64,000 nucleotides of DNA from Sipunculus nudus (GCA_026874595.1 CM049313.1:71046659-71110658); one strand, 5' to 3'. Positions 1-11,040 are shown, counted from the first letter of the stretch. A program made the numbers and translations. Notes: a model not told the origin generated them from the letters alone.

Positions 1-345
1 CTTCTTGGATAGCTTTCTCGATTTGATGACAGGTGGCGCCACCTACTTTTATGTTTACGCTGCAGACATTCAGGCTTATATCTAAGGACTGGTTGGACAT
101 ATCCCCCTGAAAATTTCCATGTATATAGATGTCACATAGCTCTTAATCATACACATGATTGGTGGCGCCACCTGTCACCATTTTTGCACAGCATCCTTCT
201 GATTGTCTTCGGTGGGATAAAATCATTCATATACAAGTAGTGGTTCGACTAATCTGCTTTAAATTTTGCAACTGTATACAATTGACAGCTTTTTAGATTT
301 TGTGGTAGGTGGCGTAACCTACAACAAATTTCGGCTGCAAACATC
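1..345 (-). repeat. Inverted copies of the 278-bp palindrome-bearing repeat (family A)
   Basis: This stretch holds degraded units of family A in the opposite orientation to the array at 600-1745. The landmarks are GGTGGCGCCACC at 32-43 and 161-172, a mutated version near 307-318, and 'ccatttttgcacagc' next to the second copy. No coding potential is visible. With the array on the other side of the foldback at 355-585, it gives the first 1.7 kb a head-to-head layout. Confidence 0.7.
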
Positions 346-354
346 ATGCTAATA

Positions 355-585
355 CACCTCACTCTATTTTCCCTTGCCACTCAATCCATGCTTACTTCAC
401 CCGTTCCACTCTGATTTGGCGGATACACGTAATCGCTTGTCGACTACCCGTATTCTAGTTAGCAGAGCAGTTAATAACTAGAATAGGGGCAGTCGACAAG
501 CGACTACGTGTATCCGCCAAAATCAGAGTAGGACGGTTGAAGTGAGGCATGCAATGAGTGGCATGGGGAAATAGAGTTACATGTG
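355..585. repeat. Long imperfect inverted repeat (foldback)
   Basis: Left arm about 355-461 and right arm about 475-585 are reverse complements at roughly 85 percent by eye, with a spacer of about 13 bases. The best-conserved part is 'gtcgacaagcg' and 'acgtgtatccgcca' with their complements. It separates minus-oriented family A units on the left from plus-oriented units on the right. It could be a foldback MITE or the centre of a larger inverted duplication. No ORF lies inside. Confidence 0.75.
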
Positions 586-599
586 TTTCATATTAGAAT

Positions 600-1745
600 G
601 GATCTCTGCTAAGTAAACATGATTGTAGGTGGCGCCACCTATTATTTGAAACTATCCAAGATGTATAGACATGCCAAAATTTCAGGTGGAAAAGTCAAAC
701 CACTGCAGAGATATGAGTGATTTTATCCCTTAGCAGACAAACAGATGGACGCTGTGCAAAAATGGCTGCAGGTGGCGCCACCATTTTTGTGTATGTTATA
801 AAGCTATCCAAGGGCTACATTTGTGCATTTTTTTTTCTGATTGGTTAAACGAGTCCAAAGATATAAGCATTAATGTCTGCAGCGTGAGCGTGAATGAAGC
901 TGGCGCCACCTGTCATAAAATGAAGAAAGCTATCCAGGATGTATACGCATGCCAAATTACAGGTATTTTGATCAAACCACTGCAGAGATATGAGTGTTTT
1001 AACCCAAGGCAGACAAACAGATGGACGCTGTGCAAAAATGGCTGCAGGTGGCGCCACCATTTTTGTGTATGTTAGCAAGCTATCCAAGGGCTACATTTGA
1101 GTAAAATTTTTTTCCTGATTGGTCGAACGAGTCCGGAGATAGAAACATGGATGTCTACAGCGTGAACGTGAATGTAGGAGGCGCCACCTGTCATAAAATC
1201 AAGAAAGCTATCTAGGATGTATACGCATGCCAAATTACAGGTAATTTGGTCAAACCACTGCAGAGATATGAGTGTTTTAACCCAAGGCAGACAAACAGAT
1301 GGACGCTATGCAAAAATGGCTGCAGGTGGCGCCACCATTTTTGTGTATGTTATAAAGCTATCCAAGGGCTACATTTGAGTAAATTTTTTTTCCTGATTGG
1401 TCGAACGAGTCCGGAGATAGAAACATGGATGTCTACAGCGTGAACGTGAATGTAGGAGGCGCCACCTGTCATAAAATCAAGAAAACTATTTAGGATGTAT
1501 ACGCATGCCGAATTTTAGGTGAATTAGTCAACCCACTGCAGAGATTTTAACCGAAGGAAGATGAACAGATGGACACTGTGCAAATATGGTTGCAGGTGGC
1601 GCCACCTTTTTGTGTATGTTATAAAGCTATCCAAAGGCTTCATTTGTGACATTTTTTTTTCATGATCGGTCAAACGGTTTGTCACTCAGTCACATAAACC
1701 TACATATCTCGGGAACCGTTTGACCGATCAGGCTAAAAATGTAGC
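600..1745 (+). repeat. Tandem array, about four units of 278 bp (family A)
   Basis: The phrase 'cactgcagag' recurs at 701, 978, 1256 and (shortened) 1534, giving steps of 277, 278 and 278 bases. Each unit carries GGTGGCGCCACC or a close variant (771-782, 1047-1058, 1325-1336, 1595-1606) and a second, slightly different copy (901-910, about 1178, about 1456). The array ends in a hairpin whose arms, 'gatcggtcaaacggtt' at 1664 and its complement at 1715-1730, turn the sequence back on itself. Short ORFs here only mirror the repetition. Confidence 0.85.
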
Positions 1746-1774
1746 CCTTGGATGGCTTTATAACAAACACCAAC

Positions 1775-4400
1775 AAGGGACTCATTGGTCACGGCGCTCA
1801 GCTGTTATATATGATAAAAAAATACGATCTAGAAATGAGCCTCGTGCTGGTTTTGTGTGGTAATAAATATAAGCTTTTTATGAGTCGTTAGTGTTTAGCT
1901 TATGTATGATTTTGATAGTATCTTTGGAGACAGGGAAGAGGATAGATTTCATTTATTTTATTAACAAATGGAGTGCTATTGTCACACAGATTTTGACTTG
2001 GCCATATAACTTATAAGCAGCACATATAATATAAGAGTTTAACTATTTATTAAAATTTGATAACAAATATTGTGCCAAATATAATTTTTATTAAAAAATA
2101 AGAGAATCATATGATTTTTTTAAAATAAAATATATCTGAAATGATAATTAGAATAATATTATAGAATATATTCATGAATGCATTCATAAATACATTTCGA
2201 AAGTATTTGCACTGGTATTCATATACTTTCATTTTTACCTGAATTCCCATTCTGATGCAAGAAATTTTATAATGGAGTACATATTCATATTCGTATTCAA
2301 ATACATTTACTAAGTATTCGCACCATGTCTGGTATTTATTCAGTTTTAACCAAACAATGATGTTGAGAATCCAGAATATACAAAATTCACACATTTAAAT
2401 AATGATCATACGTACCTGGTTTTATGGCTTTTATTTATATTTAAAAAAAATAAACGTAATATATTCATTCTGGACTAATTCCACATCAATGTACACACTA
2501 GACACAGTAGGAATATAGATTAAAATTATCAACTGCATCTTTGTCTATCATTAATTTCCATCATATGATACCTAATGATTAGTTAGAATAATATGATTTA
2601 TTTTTTTATCATTAAAATTGAACTGAAAAATACCATAGGTGACTGCATGGTGTTATTTGGAATACGTGACATTCTGCCCATCGATACAAGATTCTTATAT
2701 TATCAGTAACTGCAAGTTAATTTCCTGTTACTCATCAACTAACAAATTCCTTTTCTATTTTTCTTTAATTTGTTATTAAAAACCAATAAAAATTTATTAA
2801 TTTATTGTTTATTGTTATGTTGTTGGTTAAAACAACTACTAGATGAGTTGGGTTGGACACCTGGATCAACTGTGGCTGGCCATAAGCTGCCTGGCTGCCC
2901 CACTTTATGCCTCGCTTCAAGCGTGCATTTTTGCTCAAAGGTCAACAAGGTCAACATACAGGTGACTCAAGAGGGGCTGGGGAGAGCCAAGGTCTGACAT
3001 GGTCTTATAAAAACATTAATAAAAGCTACAATTTTTGGCCAATTTCTTTCAGCTTTCTAAACTAAAACGCTGAAATCCTTAAGTGTGCATGATATGAAAA
3101 TTATATCAACAGTGCTTACAGGAAACAAACGTGCCATGGTCAAATTTGGGCAAAATTTATGGTACTAATTTTATATTTATACTAATAACTTATAAATTTT
3201 GAAAAATTCAGAACTAATTTTGAGTATTCAATTGAATCTTGATTAAATAATGTTACAGCCCTGACAAAAAATCTATAGCTTCAGCAATCCTCTTGTTAAG
3301 GGAGTAAATATATGTCTTGATTTTTTACCAAGTGCATAATGTTTGGGCCCATAACTTAAAACAATTACGCAATACTGACATCATTTCTGGCATGTGCATA
3401 GCGAATGTATAGAAAAATAAATATATTAAACATGATTAAAGTCAGATCTGCGGTTTTAATATTAGGCAGTCTTGAAGTGTAACAATGGGTTTTTAATGGA
3501 AAAATGAAGTTTTTCATTAATATCTCGAAGGTATTAAGTCCTAGTGACCAAATTCTTGGCATGGTAGGGAAATTTGGAGACATCTAACTGTATGCCAAAT
3601 TTCAGGAATTTAGAGCTAAAGCTGGGGAGCTTAGCTCTTGCAAACTGCATAACACTAGCTTGATGTAAACAATGTTACATGGTGCTTGAAAACTTGAATA
3701 AAATCTACAGTTTTTGATCAACTGGTTTCAAATTTTTGGTGTTAACAGACGAAATGCTAACAAAAACATGCTGTGAAAATCAAATCCACAGTATTTACAG
3801 GAAAAAAAGTGTCATGGTTAAATTTGGGCAAAATTTAAGGTACCAATTTTTTATTTTTGCTAATATTTTAAAAAATTTAAAAGATTTTGATCTTATTTTG
3901 GGTATACAATTAAATTTTGATTAATTTAAATTATATTACTGGAAAAAAGTCCATAGCTTTAACATGTTTTGTGTTAAGTGATCTAATATCTTTCCTGATT
4001 TTTTACAAAATGCATTATGTTTGGGCCCATAACTTTTTTAAAATTATATAATAGAGACATAATTTCTGGCATGTACATAGGAACTATATTTAGGAAAATT
4101 TATGGTAAATATGAGGCAATACAGATGAGTGGTTTTGATAATAGGCAGTCCTGAAGTGTGAAAATAGGTTTTTAATAAAAGAATTGAGGTTTTTCCTTAA
4201 TTTCTCAAAGGAACAAGGTCGCAAAGACCCAGTTTTCGGCTTGGTAGGAGATCTTGGGGACATCTAACATTCTGCCGAATTTTGGATTCCTAGGTCTTAC
4301 GGTTTCAAAACGTGCCACATCTACGGACAGACGGACGGACGGACGGACGACGGACAATGGACCACGACAATAGCTCAGATGACTTATAGTCAGCTGAGCT
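1775..4400 (+). mobile_element. Non-coding element with conserved ends, copy 1 (body E)
   Basis: It starts with 'AAGGGACTCATTGGTCACGG' followed by CGCTCAGCTG. It ends with a (CGGA)n tract (about 4325-4350), then GACGGACAA, then a terminal hairpin with arms AGCTCAGATGACT and AGTCAGCTGAGCT. Flanking DNA on both sides reads as one interrupted family A copy ('ttataacaaacac' on the left, 'aaaaatGGTGGCGCCACC' on the right), which fixes the ends to within a few bases. The body has no ORF of note and contains two related units about 678 bp apart ('gtttgggccc' at 3341 and 4019). Most of the body is shared with 18790-22802. The superfamily is unknown. Confidence 0.75.
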
Positions 4401-4800
4401 AAAAATGGTGGCGCCACCTGCAACCATTTTTGCACAGCGTCCATCTGTTCATCTGCCTTGGGATAAATTCACTCATATCTCGGCAGTGGTAGGACTTATA
4501 TACCTAAAATTTTGCAGGTTTATACATCCTAGACAGATTTCTTGATTTTATGAAAGGTGGCGCCACCTTCATTCACGTTTATGCTGTAGACATTCAAGCT
4601 CATATCTCGGAAACCGTTTGACCGATTGGGCCACAATTTTGCGAAATAATTAATAAAAAATAAAAATACGAAAAAGAGGTTGCGCCATATTCAAAAATTT
4701 TTGCACTGCGTCCGTCTGTTTGTCTGCCGTGGGATAAAATCACTCGTATCTCGGCAGTGGTTTGATTAAGATCACATGGAGTCATGGATAGGTCAATTTC
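4401..4800 (-). repeat. Family A repeat resumed after the element insertion
   Basis: This continues family A in minus orientation, with GGTGGCGCCACC at 4407-4418 and about 4557-4568, 'ccatttttgcacagcgtcc', and 'ggaaaccgtttgaccgatt' near 4607. It joins logically to the family A sequence ending at 1774, so the element at 1775-4400 interrupts one copy. Confidence 0.7.
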
Positions 4801-4887
4801 TGATAAATCGACACATTAGAAAATATAACAGACGTGGAGTTATGAGAAAACGGAAGTCATATTTTGCAAGGTATAGATGCCCAGATG

Positions 4888-5330
4888 AGGTCATAAGGAT
4901 TATGGTCCGCAGTTTTCCTGCGAAGAATTCGCATGATTCTCACACAAATGGGAATTCGGACACTTGACCAGAAGTCCAGGACACCACTAGACCAATGGAA
5001 TTGACTGTTAAAAAAACAAGAACTAATAAAGATACAAAAGAAGCTCACAAAGACCAATTAATGGTATTATAAGACCACAGGGTTGCACATTCACAAAACA
5101 CACTCACCACACTAGCTCTGCAAGTCTTTTGTACAGAAGAACAAAAAACATTACTGCTTACAGCAAAAAAGCTCCTGCAACCTTCAATAGAAACCAAAAA
5201 AAAAAAAAAAGAAGAGAAGCTACACAAATCAATGCAAAAGCTGGCGTACTACTATTACAGAACAGCTAAAGACCTTCAAGATCTGAAAGGCCAAAGTGTT
5301 AGACTGAAACCAATTAAACGGACATAATCA
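4888..5330 (+). pseudogene. Ty3/gypsy integrase relic (core end and C-terminal part)
   Basis: Translation around 4895-5000 gives an integrase-core remnant, 'GPQFSCEEFA' then 'FSHKWEFGH', followed by a decayed 'TNG' block before the catalytic Glu region. After a frame change, 5047-5328 reads in one frame with a single stop as 'TLLLTAKKLLQPS' and 'YYYRTAKDLQDLKG' then 'VRLKP'. That is the usual C-terminal pattern of K02A2.6-type gypsy integrases. The first catalytic Asp region, protease and reverse transcriptase are absent, and no LTR was found nearby. It is an old fragment with no likely function. Family assignment rests on motif recognition only. Confidence 0.6.
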
Positions 5331-5639
5331 GGAGAAATTATGCCTTTACTTTTTCACTATCAGTTAATTTTTGCTTTATACAAAAGTTTCCCATCAAAAC
5401 TATCCCAGCACACACTCATATTTTCTTATATACTTTATTATGGCTCTGCGTGTTGGTAAACAAAGCCCTCGTGTGTCTGTTTACCATCAAAACGCCGCGT
5501 GACCGTAGGTCCGATTGTGAGCCGCAGCAAGGGATGTTTCAACCGTTGGGAACAAGTATTACATTTTTAGGGCCAATCAGTCAAGGCATCTCCTGATGGA
5601 CTCGGGTTGTGGCCCGGTCAATACACGCGCTGTGTTTAA
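5331..5639. other. No gene seen; short inverted repeat
   Basis: No coding signal is visible. A small inverted repeat, 'TTGGTAAACA' near 5453 and 'TGTTTACCAT' near 5481, could form a hairpin. GC rises toward 5600, next to the MITE. Confidence 0.4.
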
Positions 5640-6037
5640 GCTGTGTTTCCATTCATCCGTAAATCTCGTACGTCTCATACGCAAAAAATCGGATCCCTCT
5701 TTTTAAGATGAACTCTTTCCATATGTACGTTTTAACGTGCTCCGCAAGCGTATCCGCAAAAACGGACAGCATCGAAACGGATCGGTGAGCGATTCATCCG
5801 TTTTGCGGATGGCAAAAATGTCTACATTTCCCAACAGTGTCCCAGCGCCAGGTGTGATGAGACATATTGACCTTCTTCCTGCCTGTCGTCCTTGCAGTTT
5901 CAAAAGAGGCACGTTAAAGGGTATCCGTAAGAAAAACGTAAGTACTTATGGAAACAGTTTTGACGGACTGCATGCGCACTAGGGAGCGTACGTACGTCTC
6001 TTGCGGATACGAATTTAACGGATACATGGAAACACTG
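5640..6037. mobile_element. MITE with about 22-bp terminal inverted repeats
   Basis: The left end 'GCTGTGTTTCCATTCATCCG' at 5640 is matched by the complement of 6016-6037 ('GCAGTGTTTCCATGTATCCG'). Both continue into T/A then 'AAAT', and both interiors have 'CGTACG' and 'ATACGC/ATCCGC' motifs. The element is about 400 bp with no transposase. No clear target duplication is seen, so the DNA-transposon superfamily stays open. Confidence 0.65.
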
Positions 6038-6109
6038 CTTTATTATGTTGACACCTGTGATCTCGCCCGGGGCCACTGATTTTAACACGCGTTTACAGGA
6101 GTAAGCAAA

Positions 6110-7413
6110 ATGTTTGAGAGCAATATTTTGGCAGATAGAGATTTAATTTAAAGGGAAGAAGCTATTTTCCGTGATAATTCAACATGTCCCGATTATTTTG
6201 TTGGAAGGTGCTCTCTCATATTAAAGAGCGGCGCTAAAAGGGCACATGTTCTTGCAAAGACTGTTAATTATTTTTCAGAGTTGTTCACTGATGTGGAAAA
6301 CAGCCAACTATGACGCTGACTTCAAATCTTAAATCATGCAGAGGCTTACTAGAAGTTGTCGTTTAAGTGAAAGAAACCAGGAAGCTTTTTTTGATGAGAA
6401 AATAACAGACTTTGAACTGACATATGCTGACATAACTGAAAACTGAAAAAAAGGAAAGACAGCAGGTCCTGATATTTTTTTCTGCTCATGAAACATGTAT
6501 AACATGTAATACTCGGGGACAAAAATTTCAAAACTAAACACCTTGACATGTGTGTTTATACGATCTAATCTATCAAGTAGACACATCCCGAATGAGATTA
6601 ATTTTGGTTTAATTGTTATTATATTAAAAATCCATCGTAGAAAAATGTAGCCCAGATAACTACAAGGATGTCATCTTACTTCCTTGTTTCTATAGATTGC
6701 TCGAGATAATTATTCTGAATACAGCTGAGAAGTTTTCACATTATTAAGGATGTCTTTACAAGATAATATGCAAGGGGTCTTCCAGCTAGGTCTTTGGGCC
6801 TTACACACTTCATTTAACCTTCGTTAATGTGTATGTCACACTTTTAAAACGCTGTTCTCACATTTATGCCTGTGTTCTCGACAGTGAAAAAAAACTTTTG
6901 ATAGGTCAGAATTTTTTGTTAAATTTTATGATTTTGGTGTAACCGGGGTCATGTTGCACCTCCTTCGGAAGATTTCCTCTTAACTGACCTGCGCAGCACT
7001 TTCTGCCCGCCATAGAAGCGAAGCCAATAAATTCGTCACACTTTTCGTCAGGGAGGCGTTTTATCGCATTGGCTAAATCTTTCATATATAAATGGGCTTC
7101 TTTTCAAACTGTGAAACTGTGGCCGTAGGGCCAAAATAAAAAGGATCCCCGACAAGCAGATGATGTGCGCTCCTTTCCGTTAAAACGCCATCCGGATTAC
7201 AATGCAGGATCAACATTTACTATGATTATGTATGTTAATGGCGGTTTTCGTATATTTTTAATGAAAGAGCCCTCATGGTGTTCGGGGAATCCTAACATTC
7301 ATCCCGATAAAAAAACTTAACAGCAGATCATATAAATTGGAAATGAACAAATTCCTGTGACTAATAAAATTAAACACCTGGGAACTGTAATCAATGCTAC
7401 TTTGTCATCACTT
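6110..7413 (+). pseudogene. Non-LTR retrotransposon reverse transcriptase relic, 5' piece
   Basis: Reading across several frames gives non-LTR reverse transcriptase blocks in the right order. 'SCRLSERNQEAFFDEKITD' and 'KKGKTAGPDIF' lie near 6345-6475, then 'NYKDVILLPCFYRLLEIIIL' (6660-6720), 'GVFQLGLWALHTSFNLR' (6775-6830), and finally 'VTNKIKHLGTVINATLSS' (7357-7410). Many stops and shifts separate the blocks. The stretch 6900-7060 does not fit and may be an insertion. The sequence stops at 7413, where a hAT element begins, and resumes at 10286. I did not assign a clade. Confidence 0.65.
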
Positions 7414-7739
7414 CAGGCCTCGAATTTGACGACCGGCAACCGGCAAATGCCGGTTAAAATTGGCTGGCTGCCGTCAGCCACGATCCTGACCGGCAGCTTG
7501 CTGCCGGTCAAAAAATTCCTCACTGCGTCCTTTTCGTCTGTACACAATCACAATCGCAGCCACTCTATATGCTTTTTAATTTAAAAAAAACTTAGTGTTA
7601 CTGGTTCCCCGTTTACGAGGAAACTGGCCTGGGAAACCAGCAAATGAGCCGATAGTCTCTTACAGTGACACACAGTGGTGCTAAGCTAGCCACCATTCGG
7701 ATCTACTCGGGCAAATTCCGGGAACATTTCAGATAAACA

Positions 7740-9158
7740 AGTGACCCATGAGTCATGACGCTAAGCCGACTGACATGTTGACAATATGTCCTTGCACAGA
7801 CAACTAATTAAGGTAATGTAGGTGGCATCATTGTTCATGCATATTAGCTTAAGTTCATCAAGACCCATAAGCACAACAAATCTGATTACAAACCAACCAG
7901 CCTTTCAGGCAATTTGTGTGTATTTTGCATTATTTCTACTGTGCTCAAACATAACCCAAAACTCTGAGAATATAGTTCACTGTGACCCAATTTCAGGTTT
8001 CTGGGGAGAACTTTTGAGGAACTCTCAGGATGTCAAGTTAGAAGCTTCTCGGCCCAAAGGTTATGATTTGTGTCCTACTTTGGTATCAGATTTTCAATTA
8101 TTCTAAGGGGTCCTTATATTTATAAGCCCCATAGCTCAGAAAATATGGGTAACAGAGACCTAAATACACTTTTCCAAGGAGATGTTCATAGACCTCCCTG
8201 GATTTTAGGTTAGAAGAATCAAGGTCCAATGTTTATGATTTGTGCCCTGCTTAGGTATCAAATTTTTAATTATGATGGGGGGGTGCTTATAAGCCTATAG
8301 CTCAGAGAATATGGGTAACAGAGACCTAATTTCAGGTTGCCATGGAGACTTTTCATGTGAGTCTCTGGATGTAAAGTGGGAAGATTCTATGTCTAGTTGT
8401 TACAATTTGAGCCCTGTTAACAGATGACGGCATCTTTTGAGGTCTCAAAAATATATAAAAAAATAGTTAAAAAATCGAAAAAAAAAACAGGTGGCAACAC
8501 CAGGCTGCAGAAACTGATGAAAAACTCCATTATGAATATCCATGCAAAGAATCATGGTGATCAATGCATTAATTGTTCAGATACTTGAGCTTTTGTATCA
8601 AATTTTTCATTATTCTGAGGGTACTTCGGAGCCCCATAGCTGTAAGAATATGGGTAACAGAGACATAATTCAAGGTTTCCAAGAAGACTTTTCTGGGACC
8701 TCTCTGGATGTAAAGTGAGAAGATTCCAGGTCCACCGATTACAAGTTTTGCCCTGTTAACAGATGACGGCATCTTTTGAGGTCTCAAGAATAGAGAAAAA
8801 AAATCGTTAAAAAAACCCCAAAAAATACAGGTGGCGCCACCAGTCTGCAGAAACTGATGAAACACTCCACGATCAATATCCATGCATTAGTTTTTCAGAA
8901 ATTTGAGCTTTTGTATCAAATTTTTCTATTTTCTGTGGGGGTACTTCGGAGCCCCATAGCTCAAAGAATAAGGGTAACAGAGACCTTATTCTAGGTTTCC
9001 AAGGTTTTTACATGGACCTCTCAGGATGTAAAGTTAGAAGATTCTAGATCAAGCGGTTACGATTTGTGCCCTGTTAACGGATAGACGGCCGGACAGCCGG
9101 ACGGACGACGGACAAAAAGTGATTGCTAAAGCTCAGATGACTTACAGTCAGCTGAGCT
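7740..9158 (+). mobile_element. Non-coding element with conserved ends, copy 4 (body B)
   Basis: The head is 'gtgacccatgagtcatgacg' then 'ctaagc', a degraded form of the head seen at 1775 and 18790. The tail has the CGGACGG/GACGGACAA tract (9076-9115) and the terminal hairpin 'AGCTCAGATGACT'...'CAGCTGAGCT' ending at 9158. The body has three or four related units ('ggtaacagagacc' recurs near 8145, 8305, 8652 and 8971) and a GGTGGCGCCACC at 8830-8841. Its right part matches 12930-13203. It lies inside the hAT element. No coding potential. Confidence 0.65.
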
Positions 9159-9249
9159 AAAAACGGCTGCCCGTCGGCCAATCAGAAAAATTATCTTTTA
9201 TGGCCGGCTGTTATCAGCCAATCATAGCTAAGCGTAGCGGTTACTGAAG

Positions 9250-9320
9250 CGTGGGCTACACTGCTACGCGTTATCCGATTGGTCCGCTATATAAGGATAT
9301 TGGTAATACAGTTTCGCGGG
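9250..9320 (+). promoter_or_regulatory. Candidate promoter of the hAT element
   Basis: An inverted CCAAT box (ATTGG, 9278-9282) lies just before a TATA box (TATATAA, 9288-9294), about 245 bases upstream of the ATG at 9538. A polyadenylation-type AATAAA occurs at about 9402. The ORF downstream reads in the same direction. The box spacing is tighter than usual, so this is suggestive only. Confidence 0.4.
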
Positions 9321-9537
9321 AGACTACATCGTATCCACGCTGTGTTCAGTTGTAAAAACCCGCGTACCTCGTGTTTAACATACATTTTATATCAATAAAT
9401 ACTGGGAACACCATAAATATATCTATTATAAGGTCTATCATCGTCCAAATTAGGCCTGCTATTAAATTTTGACCTGGTAAAAACATTCCCATTTCCCAAC
9501 CCTCGTCCGTGTCTCCATTTCATCCACCGTCGTCACG

Positions 9538-10077
9538 ATGGCTGAATCAGTAAAACTTAGCACTGTCAGAAAATGGCAAAGCCAGTACGACTGGTTGCAG
9601 TACGAAACTGACGAATATGGTTACGTGTTATTGATATGGTGCAGCCTTTGCAGACGATAAAAGGGGAGGATTTTAAGTGCCAGAAATTTTAGTGCAAAGT
9701 ATGTCGAGGGTACACAAAATATAAAGTTGGACATGGTGAAACACATGCTGGATAGGACCTGCATACACTTGCCTTACGAATTTCACTGGAAGAATTAGAG
9801 GCGGGGCCCAGTAAATGTAATCGGCCTAAGGAGGGTGTTTTCGTCAAAGCCTTTGCACTTCAGGAAAAAGATGCTCGGGACAAGTTAGCAAAACTAATTG
9901 AAACGTCATATTTCACTACCGAAGAAGAACTCCCCTTCTCCCTCTTTCCAAAACTAGTTGAACTGGAGAAAAAACATGGAGCCGATCTTGGAAATGCTTA
10001 CATAATTGATAAGATCAGAAGAGGCGAATACAGGAAGAGCAGCAAAACAGTTTTGAGGACTGGCCAAAGATGACTCG
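9538..10077 (+). pseudogene. Broken hAT-like ORF (Cys-containing N-terminal region)
   Basis: An ATG at 9538 opens 40 codons ('KWQSQYDWLQYETDEYG', then a C-x2-C 'CSLC') before a stop at 9658. A shifted frame continues with 'GRILSARNFSAKYVEG'. From about 9795 a third frame reads 'KLAKLIETSYFTTEEELPF' then 'LFPKLVELEKKHGADLG', and stops near 10071. This order of a W...WL...C-x2-C head and an 'ELPF..FPKL' block resembles hAT-like proteins of the ZNF862/C17orf113 type. The catalytic domain and C-terminal dimerisation region are absent. An AATAAA follows at about 10110. The assignment is by pattern recognition. Confidence 0.5.
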
Positions 10078-10285
10078 GGGACACCTGTTGACTATTTGTC
10101 CGTGAATGATAAATAAAACATACTTTGATATTTCTTTTTTCTTATTTAGACTTTATTCCAAATAAAATAGTTCAAACAAATGAAAAAAATTGAAAAATGC
10201 CTGTCAAATTTCTTTGTTGCCTGTCAAGTTCAAATTTGACAGGCAGCAGTAGCTTGTTATTTTCAAAAATGAAATTCGAGGCCTG

Positions 10286-11040
10286 CATTTAAAAGATGTG
10301 CCACTTAGAGGAAAAGAGACTTTCATGTCCTTGGCTGGCAGCGGTGTTCGGCAAGGGGGCCGAAACCCGTTGAATATATGTATATGATATATAAGGCAAT
10401 AGTGCTTCCACGTGTACTGTATGCCGCGATGCTTTGGCATTCTATCTCGTCAAATGATATGGTCTGTCTTGAGCAAATGCATCGGTGATGTCTTGAAAAA
10501 GCCCAGGTATAGCCACAGATGAGGAGATTTGACATAGCAATTAGTTTACCTGGGATCACACGACAAAAGGCATTCACAGGTAGGATTAAATTATTATTTT
10601 CGGTTTGCTACACCGAAAGGAAGCAAGTATAGTTTGCCTCCGCATTCTCATGGTCCGCTAATCCAGTTGCATCTCTATAGACAAAGGTGGTCCTCTGAGG
10701 AAGTGAATGGTTCGGTGGCAGAGTACAGTTTCCTATTGTACAAGTATGATCTACTGCCCAATTTCTTTAAGAACATTTTTCAATGAAAATTTACCAGAGA
10801 AAAGGTATTAGAAAAATATTGTCACTAACAAAATTGTCCAGTACGAAGATAGATAATTATATCTTCGTACATCTCATAATTCTGAATGTTCAATGTTTGT
10901 GCAAATTAAGCCGAAATGTTTTATCTGCAGCCCTTGCTTTGAATGTATCAACGCTGTCCCAATCTCTCTCCTTAATATAATGTATATGGTACAGCTGTCA
11001 GCATCATATGGCGAATTACTATCTGCCCCATGAAATGTTA
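10286..11040 (+). pseudogene. Non-LTR reverse transcriptase relic, 3' piece
   Basis: This resumes the relic interrupted at 7413. Blocks include 'GKETFMSLAGSGVRQGG' then 'NPLNIY' (10315-10380), a decayed 'ASTCTVCRDALAF' region, 'ANASVMS' near 10478, and near 10530 'DIAISLPGIT'. These are the C-terminal landmarks that follow the 'KHLG' block in many animal non-LTR polymerases. Later segments ('RQRWSSEEVNGSVAEYSFLL' near 10680) look like the poorly conserved tail. Stops are frequent. The join to 7413 across the hAT is coherent. Confidence 0.6.

Larger units (their letters stand above)
7414..10285 (+). mobile_element. hAT-type DNA transposon inserted in a non-LTR relic
   Basis: The ends are a perfect 14-bp inverted repeat: CAGGCCTCGAATTT at 7414-7427 and its complement at 10272-10285. 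CAG...CTG termini are typical of hAT transposons. The flanks, 'catcactt' on the left and 'catttaaa' on the right, do not give a convincing 8-bp target duplication. On both sides the flanking DNA belongs to one non-LTR reverse transcriptase relic, which supports these boundaries. The interior holds a promoter-like segment, a broken N-terminal ORF related to hAT-like proteins, and an inserted non-coding element (7740-9158). Without that insertion the hAT copy is about 1.45 kb, so most of the transposase is missing. Confidence 0.7.

Noticed and set aside
600-1745. CRISPR-like regular repeats
   Set aside because: The whole 278-bp unit is repeated, with no unique spacers, and the surroundings are clearly animal DNA.
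2770-2997. 75-codon ORF in the element body
   Set aside because: Not conserved in the homologous body at 21150-21360, where the frame is broken.
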